Shown here: one piece after another, positions 1 to 12,188 of the stretch
Numbering within the stretch: the first letter of the stretch is position 1
Layout of the letters: every line of letters begins with the position of its first letter
Source: Plasmopara viticola
Taxonomy: Eukaryota; Oomycota; Peronosporomycetes; Peronosporales; Peronosporaceae
Direction of reading: 5' to 3'
NCBI GenBank assembly: GCA_001695595.3
Contig: MBPM02000016.1
Coordinates: 558,001 to 622,000 of the forward strand
DNA length: 64,000 nt
Notes under the pieces: model-generated
Database searches by the model: none
What the model was told of the DNA's origin: nothing
Seen by the model: only the letters and a program-made list of their open reading frames with translations
Made by a program: the position numbers and the translations under genes

Positions 1-2219
1 TTTGCCCAAATTTTTTGGTAAATGCTTCAAAATTGTTTTGGCTTTTCTTTACCAGTTGGTCTTCCAGTCGTAAATCCAGTGCTGGTTAGTCAGTCAGTGT
101 CACGCTCAGCGCTATTGTCTTTTCTGCTCTTTCTAGCGTCGGCTTCAGCGATAGTCAGGATCGTGTTTGATCATATCTTCGGTGAAGCCGATAATCACAC
201 TGCTATTTTACGATAGAACAGAGCTAATGAAGGCCAGAGACGAGCACGTTTCCCGATACTGACGAGAATCAGAATTTTTGATGAAGTGGATCTACCTGCG
301 CGCACTTATTCCAGGGTAGAGAAACCGAGCTCAGATGATCGATAGACCTCAAGCCAATAAAGGAGCTAAACAAATAGTGCATATTTTTACGCGAGTACAG
401 AAAATGCTAAGTATCTGTGTAAATCATCGAGATAAGAATGAGTGTGTAAAGCGCATGATTTTGTTCTCAACATGACTTATGACCGCACCTTGGGTAAGAC
501 CATGTTTCACTGATACATAGTTACGACGCCTCATTCTTGTCATAGGCAACGTCACCACTAGAAAGCACTCAGCAGCAAGATAACGTAATATGCCAGCTGT
601 TTTACCGCATTCAGCGGTAGAATTATCACCCTCGCAAACTTTAAACGAAATTTACATGAGGACGAGTTTACGGAAGAACGAATAAGCAGTATGATATATA
701 GCTTTCTTTCGAGGTACGATTGCTTCTAACGTGAGTCTCTACTTGTTGTGATAATCTCGGAAGAGGTCAAGTGGAAGAAGATTTAGGTCACATAATGAAG
801 GTCAATTAGTCTGATATAGAGTGCATATGTGTAATACTTGTTGTAGACTGGCTATCATGTATAAATAAGAGAGATAAGTCTTGCGGACTATATATGAACT
901 ATAACTTTGTGGCGATATATATTTTAAATTGAGGCGTACCTACCGAATGTTTAAGCAACGGCCGAGTAGACTAGCTCATTAAGGGGGTGATTAAAAATAA
1001 AATTCGCACCACTACTCGGGAGCAACTTAACTTAGAAAGATACAGGAAAGATATTCAAGTATATGTAAGCTGCTAAAAAAAGTGTCTGGCTTTCCGGCAT
1101 GAACATGAAGTAGCTACGAAACAAATGAGAAAGAAACAAGAGGATTCTTTCGGAGAAAATACTAAGACGTGGATTCATGAACAGGAGGTCTGTCGCGAAA
1201 CTGTTTGTGCAACGGATCATTCCATTCGGCGATCATCAAAGCGTCTGAAGGTTTTATGTCACTTATCGCTCGAATTAATCCCGACTACTGAAGGCTGACA
1301 TTTTTTTGTAGAGTAAAAATAAATAGAAAGGATATATGTAATCGTCTGGATGGCTACGTACGCGAAGCTCGTATTAATGCTATTCACGAATAGACAAGTA
1401 CCGACTTTGTTTTTGATTCTCACAAAGAGAATATAAGTATACCCTGCACAAAGATTAAGACAGAGTAATTGCAAAGTGACAAAATAGCATTTATAGCCTC
1501 GAAAGTTCATTTCACGGACAATCATCAAATACTTGGCAAAAACAGAGATTGATCAGAAGACCTAGTCGTTGAAAGCGCTGGATCGCGTCACTGGATCCAG
1601 AAAGACGAAATGACATTCTTCATATCCGTAGATATTAGATTCGTCAAAAGACATATGTCCTCAATCCACAAAAAAGCTGCGATCTCTATCTTTACCGTAG
1701 TCTCGTTTGCTTGGATTTAGCATTTGATAGCTCGTAAAAATATATCTTTGTCGCCTGGTAACAGCGTAACCGAAGCTTTCTGCGAATGTCTTTGACTACG
1801 GAAGTGGAGAGCTACTTTAAGCCGAAGTGCCGTAACACTTGAGTAATTCAGTTGTATTCTCGAGCATTTCGAACAGCACGTAAGTACGGGCTCAATCGGC
1901 CATCTTTTCAGACGAATTTGGCCTACATTGACTTGATTTGAAGCCTTCCGTATTGGACATCCCATTAAAATCAATCAAACGTATTTCTCAGAGAGACGAC
2001 ATGTAGATTGTATCGTCTTTAATAAACGCGCCATGAAAATTCAAACGACCAAGAAAGGATTGCGTTGTTTAAAAAATTACATACGCCGCAATGTCTTTAA
2101 ACCTCTGGCTGAGTTATCAACCAGTACCTGTGTCCGATATTATGTATGTTGCGTCATCACAATAATATGTACGTCACTGATTGACAGATTTCAAATGATC
2201 ACATAACTTTACCATTTTG

Positions 2220-2265
2220 CACAGAGAATCCTAGCTATAGCCATCTATAGCTAGGATTCTCTGTG
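2220..2265. repeat. Perfect 21-bp inverted repeat with 4-nt loop
   Basis: Bases 2220-2240 are the exact reverse complement of 2245-2265, separated by four bases. A transcript from either strand would fold into a 21-bp hairpin without mismatch. It lies in a gene-free tract and no T-run follows it as in a terminator. It could be a small foldback element, the core of a small-RNA hairpin, or a recent local inversion. Confidence 0.85.
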
Positions 2266-5200
2266 TCATCAAGATATCGTCAATGTATACTTGTTGACGG
2301 ATTACGAAATAAAGTATTGTCAAAGTCCATCCATAAAGATATCTCTTTATTTTTATAGTCATCGATCGATTCCCTCAACGATCCTCGCGTAGGCTTCACC
2401 ACCCTCTGGTAAATTGGTTAGGTACTATTAAGCCCAGACTACATACGCGACCACTTTAACAAAGTGGTTTAATGGAAGCAAAACCAGTTGATCTCGCTTG
2501 GGCGTAAAACCCGCTTGTGGGCACTTTGTTGTGGTCTTTCTAATGCCATTTTTCAGCGACATAAAGTGAACGAAAAAAGGTTTGGCTTAATTCCTAAGCG
2601 GCGATCAATGCAGTGTTGTATATTAACCTCATTCGTGTTGTCCATCACAACATTTAAGTTGCCGAAGAGGAGGCTGACAGCCAAATGTTTTTTTAATGAT
2701 AGAAGGCTCTTTCGTGAGGTGAACAGCATTTCAAAGATTTTTAATGGTAATACTCTTGTCCTTCTTGTATAATTGTTGATCGCCTCATCTTTGACGATGC
2801 AGATGCTCACTGGCTTAATTGTAAGCTGGACCCGCCTCCGCAATCTATCAAAGAATCATGCTCGTGACGATTGACAAAAGCTGCAATCGGCTTATCGATC
2901 GGCTCATCTGCCTCAAAATTTAATCTTGTATTCTATCCTGAAAAGCTCTTTTCTGCTTCTCGACAACTTTACAGTGACAATATTTGTATGTGATCTCAAG
3001 ACAGCCTCATCCCCGAATAAGCGTGTGCCAGAAGACGCATTGTATATTAACAGACATTCGAAATTTTATAAAATTTTCGAGTGTATGAATCGTCACTCAC
3101 AGAAGAAAGTCAAAGCTCTCTACAAAAAACCCACAGTGCTTTTAGTAAGTGGCTGTACTCACAACGATGTTGCGATAAAATGGGCAGAATTAACGGTCAA
3201 CTACCACCATAGGGTTGATTTTGTACATATTTTCTTTGCAACCAATTGTCGTTCAGTTGACTAGATGCGAGCCTCTTTAAGTAAGCAAATCGTTTCATCC
3301 GCCAGATCTAAGCCGACTATGTTCAAACTCGTGAGGTTTATTCTAAAAAAAGCGTCTTGTCAAGCTTCGCCAGCTCACATATTGCAAAACTTTCAGGTCA
3401 TTGAAAAGAAAAGCTAGATCTTGCTTTCGTCCTTTACTCTCGAATGTAAATACCAAGTGATTTTTATGCTTAGCAAAAAAGCTATCAATATTATAAGCAA
3501 AGGCGGCATCCGAATAAGTTACCTCGGTACCAAAATTTAAGAGTATTTTTAACTTTCTTTGTTTATCATCTCTCCGTCGTGACTTGCCTAATTTTTCAGT
3601 CAGTGTGCGATAATTCCAGTAAAAACGCGTTTCTTGTAGTAGTACTCAACGCATAAGCGGTAATTACTCGGGCAACCTCAACTTGTATTTGTATGCGACA
3701 GGATTTCATAGATTAGACAAGAATTCAAAACTTGATTTTTAAAATACACGCCGGCGTGCAGATTGCAAAATGTTAGACTAGTCCGGAATAAAGATCAGTC
3801 TTGGGTACCGATACTATGCATTTATAGCACTTTCGAGCAACATAATACCGCTAGCGAATTGGGTTGGAGACACAAATGTGTGACGATTGCAGACGACTTT
3901 ATCGTCTATGCAGCGTCAACACACAAATTGTTTGATTAAATGTCCTCTCTTGACTCAGTGCTTTCAAATTATGGATTAACATGGTAGTGTTGGCTAAAGC
4001 AAAGGCAGTTTTAAGACGTCGTTTGATCACGTCGGATTTGATCGCCTTTTGACGGTAATTGATCGATTTGAAGAGAGATTGCTTGTGACTTTCTTCGCTT
4101 TTCTTTTCTTAGCGCCTCCTCAAGCTCGTAGGTCTTTCTCAAGGAACCCCGGCAAATTCCAGTCTCGTGGTAGTGCCTTTTAATGTAACGGGCTCATGCC
4201 TGACGTTGTCTTCTTGTTGATGAAGTGCTTGATCAGGGATACTCAAAGCTGTCAAAAAGCACATGTCACGCTAATAGACCTTTTTCCTTGGATCTTAATC
4301 ACCATATTTTTGGTACCAGCACCACGTATGATCATATCAAAATATTCTTTCGATCCTCTGCGATCAGGCTTTCAATTTTACGTACAATGCCTTAGACTTG
4401 ACCAGTCAAATCCGTGCATTAGTAGAGAGATGATTAATGAGCTATTATCAAAGCTCTCCACCCAGGTAGTTAACGCTCGCACCACAATCCATAGCACTGT
4501 CATAAACTAAAATGGAACTGAAATACCTCTTCGGAAACTCTATCTTGTCATCCCATTAACCTGAGCACCCCCCACCGATTTGAATTGGCTTCATAGTGTC
4601 GTCAGCATACCATCGTTTGGTAAAGCGTCCGTCCTTCTTAATAAAGTTCACACCTCCTCGTATTGAATAAGACGTCATTGTCGATGACTATCCATTAACG
4701 CACACTACTCTGCTTACGTTGATGAGCAAAGCAATATCCGCTGCTATGTACGCATCAAGATAGATCACGTGATCCGTGCCTGCTTTAAAATTGGTGACTT
4801 ATTAATTCTCTGTCTCGATAAAGTAACCATAATCATTATCAAACAAGCACGATAGAGGCTGCTTGTCCGCCAAATTATTCAATGATGACCATGAAAATCT
4901 TAGAGGTATTATGCTCAGCAAAACACAAAAGACCTTTTTTTCAGCGTTCTCGTGCCTTTGGCTACGTTTAAATTTTAAGTGGCGTGTCGAGAGTGGCCAT
5001 CCACCAAAGACTGTTTGGGTAAAGGAGGCTGCAGGTAAGCTAATTACTCTCCCACGACGGAGAATGCGTAACACCGTTCACCTCAGATTGATGGTCTTCT
5101 TACATTTTCCATCATTGGGCAATTGAGAGTAATGAGCGCTGTAGGCACTCTTAATACATTTTACTAAGGTAACAGGAAAGTCCCATGCAAGCTACGACGC

Positions 5201-6845
5201 TGTCGAAGCAGCCTTTTCTTCTAAAAATGTGCAAACGATGTCAAACGTTTATGATCAGATGTAAAACGCCTCACCTGTAAAGACAGGAGAGTTCGTGGCA
5301 ATTATCAGGGGTCAAGACCCGCCTTTTAAGACCGTGTCACCTTTTTTGAGAATGCCGTGGTACAGTCGAAGACTACGGTCCTCGTTACATGTCACGGGTG
5401 GGTCCGATGGCCGTTGTCGCTAGCGCACGCTTGGATGAAGAGTCGAGTGACTCACCCACCACCGAAGATCAATGCATGCTTTAAAAGATTGCCACTCACT
5501 CCCTAATCAACAGATTTGACGAGAAAGAGCATAACCTTTCCAACGCATATTAGCTAGCCTATGCTGGTCATTCGCTTCACGCGCCGCAAAAGCTCACCGA
5601 AGCCTACTTCTTGTGTAACAAATCTGAAAGAATTATAAAATGTATTATTGTTTCAGCGCAGTTTTGCAGCAGCCATGTGCGTGCTTTTACTACCATTTTT
5701 ACTACAACTTAAGAATTTTTACGCAGCGTATTATAAGACTGCTCTTGAAAGCCCCTCAGTTATGTCAACACGACGGTACAATAAGAGAGCCTATATTGCA
5801 ACTGGGTGCACTTTTAAAACTTAGTAGCCCAAATCTAACCGCTGAGGACGAAGATTAGGTCCGTGGATTCAAAATACTTCTCCACTTAATTGGTTGAAGA
5901 CAGCTCACTATGTAGTTCGGCATACTGCCGAGCTTATTCTCAGTAACTTAAGTCACCTATATTCGTTGCCCCATTAAGGTAGGTCATCAGCTCCCCTAAT
6001 TTGTGGCGTATACATTTATTTGCGCTTCCTTTGCTTGCAGGCAAGGAGTCATGACGCTGACAATATTTGCAGTTCCCCGGAAATGTTGCTTTCATCGCAT
6101 TTCATCTTTAATGAGATTCCACTATATAATTGTCGGTATGAATGGCTATAAAAAAGGAGCGTCCGGCTCTTTGTTGGGCCTTTAAGATTAAAGGTTGCGA
6201 ACGCATTAAGCATCGGATCGCCTGAGCAAAATGCCGCATTTAGACTTCTTCGATCCAAAAAAATAGGCTTCAATCAACTCCCTTTCGAAAAAGGAAAACA
6301 AGAATGAAGCATCAGTTTTAACCCTCTTGCGCTGCTGCCAGAATTTGAAGCCTTATACCGAACTCCCAATCTTTACCCATGTAAGCGGACGTCGCAGTGT
6401 GCTCAACATTGTCAGCAGCTCCAAGGGCTGCAAAGGTTGTCGCCTTCGTATGATCAATAAATAGTGATTATTAATCTAAATGCGCATCTGAAGGATGAGG
6501 AAAATTCAGCTATTAATGCTCGAATCGTTAAGTTTAGTGTTCGAGTACCCAATCAATTAGCTTGTGTAATAAAAAGTGCTGCGATGCGTGACGGGATTTC
6601 ATATGTGTCTTGCACAGAGCAGACTCAATAATAAAATTGAGATGTTCTTCCGAACACGATGATATCAGATGAACATCCGCGAATTACCGCTACGTTCTGA
6701 CATTGTAGTATTCAATTGCTGCGAGCAATGCCGTTGTCAACTGTAGAATGCCTCTAATGGCTGGTCAGACAAAGAGAGATCAGCTGTGCGTCTAATGTTT
6801 CGCTGCACAGTATGTAGGCGTGAGATACCACATTTTTATACATGC

Positions 6846-7176
6846 AAGCTGTCAATGATTTAGTTTGCACTTGACAAAATGGTTAACGCGTCGACGAGCT
6901 TTGCACTCTTTATATTTAAAATATACAAATAGGGCCAAGAGCGCGGCAAATTCTTCAGAGCACACGTGTTTCTAGAAACGTGCGAGCTTTTGCTGTTAGG
7001 ATTAAGGGCATCAGATCATAAAATATTTAAGCTTTCAATGATTGAGTCTGCACTTGACAAAATGGTTTACGCATCGACGAGCTTTGCACCCTTTATATAG
7101 ATAAGTTGAGGGCCAAGAGTGCGGTATCTCAGAGCACAAGTGCTTTGAGAAACTAGCGAAATTTTGTTACACTTAC
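6846..7176. repeat. Diverged direct duplication of a ~150-bp unit
   Basis: Two related stretches, about 6846-6997 and 7029-7176, run in the same direction. They share the core CACTTGACAAAATGGTT, then the segment around GACGAGCTTTGCAC, a TTTATAT stretch, GGGCCAAGAG, and a CAGAGCAC block. Point changes and small indels separate them. Each copy has a TATA-like run at the same place, so they could be duplicated promoter or LTR-like pieces. No gene is visible beside them. Confidence 0.65.
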
Positions 7177-10100
7177 CACTTGCATAGGTAAGCTTGATTT
7201 TGGCTAACAAAGTATAACGCTTTATCACCGGACCTTTCCACGGCGCTCATCACCAACTTTCTCCTAAAGACAATGCAGACATAAAAGTATTCGATGTAAA
7301 ATGTTGTGTAAGTTATCATGATTCTCAAAGTTTTGAGCGTCACTTAAGTCGTGGGGTCATCTGCACACTTTTGTTGCGTTGCTCTTGCTGGTCAGGAAAG
7401 AACATGCGTTCAAACGGTCGCTCGTAGTGCTCGTGGGCACCGCCAAAGTACTCGCGCTGATACAGTGGCGCTTTGAATCCTTTCTTATAAAAATTACAGA
7501 CAAAAAGGTCTTATTTAAGCTCTTATGGTGCGCTGAAGCGACGGGGCTAGTACTATGTTCCGTGGCTTACACAGTACAATTACTAGGGCTTTGATGAGCT
7601 TGTCGTCTAAAGCGCCAGTCAATATTGCGAAAACTTGCATTGAAAGCCGACAGTCGAAGAGTGACTCACGCAATCTTTAAATGCGCTGGTTTCCCCTTCT
7701 CCGGGCTCATTCTTAAAATTTAATATGGATACACGTCTGTTAATTCACCTACCTCCTCGTCCCTAATATCGGTGATGCTGTCAGCGAGGGCATCTCAGGA
7801 CGCCTTAAAATTGGCATCGACTCACTGTCCTTGCGGGTGAGGCCTATCGCGAGGGACTTGACGCGGCTGGCATACCACTTCTACCTTTTACAAAATGCCC
7901 CAACCAATGACGCCAGTTTGACATCCTTTCACAAGGTAAAATGTGTTTGAGAAAATTCGGGAAGAACGTGCTCCTCACTTTGGTAGAGAAGGAAGTCTAT
8001 CAAGCATCACCTTAGCTCATGTGCTCTTTGGATGGACGGCCATTAGGTCCTGGTGACAAGAGTCGAGATTCATTCCATAGCATGGACACACCCTTGATGC
8101 TGAACATCATGGAACCTAGACAACCTCTTTTTGCGTCGATATATAAATCGGCTGACTGGAAATCTTCTTCACTTCCTGTTTGCTGGTTCTTATGATCATC
8201 ATTATTGCCCGACACTTCGTATTAAAAGTGAATCTTAGAACTCACCTTACTTTATTAGACATGTGACATGACAGACAGCTACATAAAGTCGAGCATTTTT
8301 CTTAAAAGCTAATTTCCCTTAATAGTCGATCTATAAAAACAATGGTGGCTTCTGGTTGTCGAACAAGAATTCCAATATTTTTACCGTTGTGTAGAATAAG
8401 CATTGGGGGCGATATCAAACACAAAATAAAGCCTTGCCACATTTGGAATAGAAAAATAAGTTTCCGATCACAGGGAACGATACAATTGGCTACGCGGGAT
8501 CCTATTAACTACGCCGCTTTGCTTCATGTACAAAACCAATTAAGATCAAGTTTAGCTTTATTCTGCAAACATATCATATCATCCGAAATGTACCAGTCAG
8601 ATCAGAAAGGTGTAAGTGTCGGTAAGCTGTCATCTAATTAAGCATGTCATTTAGGTATTGCGCAATTCACGTGCCTATTCGTAAATGATCCGACTTAAGT
8701 ATAAAAAAGCACCAACTGCTTATAATACACATACTTAATGGCACGGGCTTTTGGGCAAGAGCCCTGTTGTCAGATAGGGACCCATGGTCTACCGATTTGC
8801 TACTGCTGTTTTCTTGAGCTTGCTTGCTGGCGCCATCAGCAGTCTATAAAAAAATAAACAGTTAAGACAAGAAGGGTCAGCCGTGTATTTTTATATACAA
8901 ATGGACTGAGACACTTTGAAGCTTTCCTAGCATCAGAAGCACATATGCTATCGGTAAAGTGGAAAGAATCTTTAAAAAAAACTTACAGGCCTCAAATTTG
9001 AGACTAGGTAGAAAAGATTTTTGCGAGATCAGCAAAAGCGTGAGCAAATGTATTAATCTTTGCTGCGCACTCAAATTTTCTGAAAACATGGCATAGACTA
9101 AGCCAGTCGTCTTTCAGATTTCTGGGGCTGCTCAAACTCGATGGCTGCTCACAAAGCAGCTGAGGACTTAAGATTTTTCCGCCGCGAAGACACATCCTTC
9201 AATCTAAGCATAAAGTTGACTGGTCAAAGTCTTGCCTCAAGTAGCCTCTTGAGCCGTTTTATCGTCTTTAAAGCGGCTATACACAGAAATGTTGTCGGAA
9301 GATCGAGGGGAAAGCCAATGATTATCAAATTAGCCGTGTGACCGAACGGTTGAGCGTTCTCGGGACTTCGATAGCCATCGTGGCATCATTGACCACCTCA
9401 TTGTATCCGCTAGGCGTGCTAACACTGCGAGATGTATATTTGACGCCCTCATTAATATTTGATTGTCTTTTTTCCAGACATATTGTTAAATAACATGTCA
9501 TTTTGTGGTATGGGTATTCGAGCAGGTATTGTTGCATTTCTATTATTAACATGAGCTAGTTGCCACGTTCTGTTCGGAATATAAACCGTAAAGTCGGTGA
9601 TAAATGCGAAAATTTTAACTTCTAGAACACGCCAATCAATGCCTTTACGACAAAGAAAGCAGCAATAAGCTTGCACTGCTCTCGTGGCAGTGTCTATTAT
9701 CTGGTGGCACGATTCTAGACGCGCCTGAGACTATACAGATCAGCTTGTGAAACTTCTAAATTCGAAAGTAAAGATTTATTGTTTGTCTTTGACCCAAGCC
9801 AGTATGACTTGATCCTGTGCATGCCGCGCCTAGAAAAGAGCGAGCCCTTTATTGAGTAACATGACAAGAGCATATGTAGGTAATCGACCAATTCCGCGAG
9901 ACAGGGCTTTGGTGTGAGCACAACGTTTTTAAAAGGACAATCGGCAAGCACTGATCTGAGATAAATGTAAAAGGCTGTTTTACTTGGAAAGTAGACGTGA
10001 CAACTTCTTTGTCAACATCCTAAGTAAAAATACGAGTTTTGCTTGTATCACGATTTTTTAAAAATGGTTATGATAGCGCTCTATATGTGTGATATATTTT

Positions 10101-11504
10101 CACTGGTGGTGACAAAGCGCATTAAAAGACGAATAACATACGTTTGCAAGTCATAACCATAAGTCTGTAAAAAGAGCAGAAAGATTCAAGACGAATACTA
10201 TTCCTTGGTGCTATGAACAACCCGAAGGTGTCAGTGTTACTAAGCCTAAAAGAACATATAAGTGCTAAGCTCTAGGCAAAATAAAAAGCCGGAATTCTCT
10301 CATAGGTAGTCATTCTAAAGGGTTTTGAGCTTCTTTTGGATATAAATCTATTCTTTGCTACCGACGAAGATGTCATCGATCAGCCTTACAGACAGCTTAC
10401 ACTGCCTGTGGGCAAAGAAATTCCGAAGTCTTCGTTATATTTTCATTATTGTAATACGAAGCGGAATTGGTCACATTACCATCATTCAAATTTTCGCCGA
10501 AAATAGTATAGAGGCATGAGGTCAAATTATACACCAGGCGCAAAGTACTGCGCTATACGAGCCAGTCAAGTCATAATGTACTTATTCTCGTTGCAATTAA
10601 TAGTAATATTTGTCAATATATTTTGGGCTGACCGCAATCGTTCAAAACCTGCAAACTTTCTCGACGCGCCAAATTCCACCAGAATTCAAAACAAATGTTT
10701 CTGCCACCGCATCCTTACTTGTACAGCGAACAGTCTACCACTGCCGGTTCCTCTTTGGGTCTCTTAGATAGCAGATTTGCTTGTGTTTGTCGACTAGTAG
10801 GGTATCTCATCGCAAATGGTGACAACTAATTTCTTGCTGAGAATGCGGCTATTGTCAGTAATTGTTTTTTGACGTAATATGAGACTGCGGCTACCTTTGT
10901 CAACTTTCTGCGAGACGAGCACGAATCATATGATTTGCTTTCCGTAGTCAAAGCAGCGTTACTAATGATGGGAAATTTATTCCACGATATTGAGGAGAAC
11001 GCACTGTTTTTGGTTGCACACCTCTAGAAAAGCAATTTGATGGCCCGTCTCATCGCTGCTGCCAGCACTAGAGAGTCAGGTTCTTTTCTTAGACCGTGTC
11101 GTTTGCGAGAAGTGGTGCCTTGATTTGTAGAACGCGTAAGCTTTGGCGGTTATCAAACGGGATGTTGCTCTTGACTGTTTCCTCTTGTGCCCTAAAACAC
11201 AAAATGCTCCGGTAAAGCTATTTTACTGATGAGTGTCCAGCTTTTAGCCCGGCCTTTTAAACAAGAGAGAGCATCAGCTGCCTTAATACATTTTCATTGC
11301 TGAAGAGAAGGGTCTGGCTCTCTTTCTCTTTGACAGTGGAAAAATCAAGTTGTATCGGTTTTCCGTGCTATTGGCTGGGCCCTCGAGTAAAGACTGCTTA
11401 TCGAACTCGAGGGCCAAGACCCATTTCGCCTTCTCAGCAGCAGTGAGGGCTACACATGCAGCTGCCCATAAAAGCCAGCAAGTCGTCCGATCTATGCAAA
11501 TGGC

Positions 11505-11851
11505 CTACCGACCCTGTGGCTCGAGCGGTTAGCCGTTTTATCCAGGACCGGGAGGTACCTGGTTCGATACCCATAGGATCCGAGTTAAGGCAGCCGGAGA
11601 TTGATCACTAAAGTGGACGAGCCATCACACCCAAGTGTGTGACTGCCCTACCAACTCGCGCCCGATTGGGTAATTAAAGGGTTGGGTGGGGCACGCCCCA
11701 CTGATCGAAAAAGCCCCATAGTGTAATGACTCATTTCCCCTCATTACTAATGAGGGGTACGGAACCCGGTCCCAATATGGGTCGGATTGCTACCAGCATC
11801 CCGCGATAGAGACAGCTTTGTCCTAGCGCGTGGGTTCCGGTAGCTTAGATT
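11505..11851 (+). mobile_element. tRNA-derived SINE with 14-bp target-site duplication
   Basis: A 347-bp insertion is bounded by the identical 14-base direct repeats 11491-11504 and 11852-11865, the mark of target-primed retrotransposition. Near its left end is an RNA polymerase III type promoter: an A-box-like TGGCTCGAGCGG (11517-11528) in a context like a class II tRNA (Leu/Ser), and a perfect B-box GGTTCGATACC (11561-11571). The body has no open frame. The intact target duplication suggests a fairly recent insertion. It sits about 340 bp beyond the 3' end of the RBBP6-like gene. Confidence 0.85.
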
Positions 11852-11865
11852 TCTATGCAAATGGC

Positions 11866-12188
11866 TTATCTGATAGATGCAAGTTATATATTTTTTTCCA
11901 TCCTAAAGCTTTGAAAGCGAAGTCAGCCTATTGGCGTGGGCGGAGGTCTGACAACAATAGCTCTGGGATCGCTCGCAGTAGAAGAGGGCTGCAAGATGTA
12001 TGGGCTTTTGGTGAATGTCCGTTCGCTTTTCCCGATTTACAATTGTGAAAAAGTTTATAGACTAATTTGTTTGGGCTTACTATGTAATTTCGGTTTTTCA
12101 TTGTCTGTAAATGGTTGTTCGTATTCGCTTAGCACCAATGTCGCGTCGCAGTGAACTCCTTTAATGAGCTTTACGATCAAATCTCTTG
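11866..12188. other. 3' flank of the RBBP6-like gene
   Basis: This 323-bp stretch lies between the SINE and the stop codon of the minus-strand RBBP6-like gene. It should hold that gene's 3' untranslated region and polyadenylation site. I see no coding motif in it. Confidence 0.5.

Larger units (their letters stand above)
1..11490. other. Gene-poor left flank, no recognisable gene
   Basis: I see no long open frame, conserved domain motif or RNA gene here; open frames stay under about 115 codons and their translations match no family I know. Possible short remnants include minus-strand frames at 4802-5074, 8012-8215 and 9715-9951, which I cannot name. The tract is AT-rich with many stops in all frames, as expected of decayed repeats in a gene-sparse oomycete compartment. 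The hairpin, the duplication and the SINE in this stretch are listed separately. Confidence 0.6.

Noticed and set aside
3800..5500. Possible copia or gypsy polyprotein remnants
   Set aside because: A few reverse-transcriptase-like words appear, but no ordered set of motifs could be read in any frame, so I do not annotate an element.
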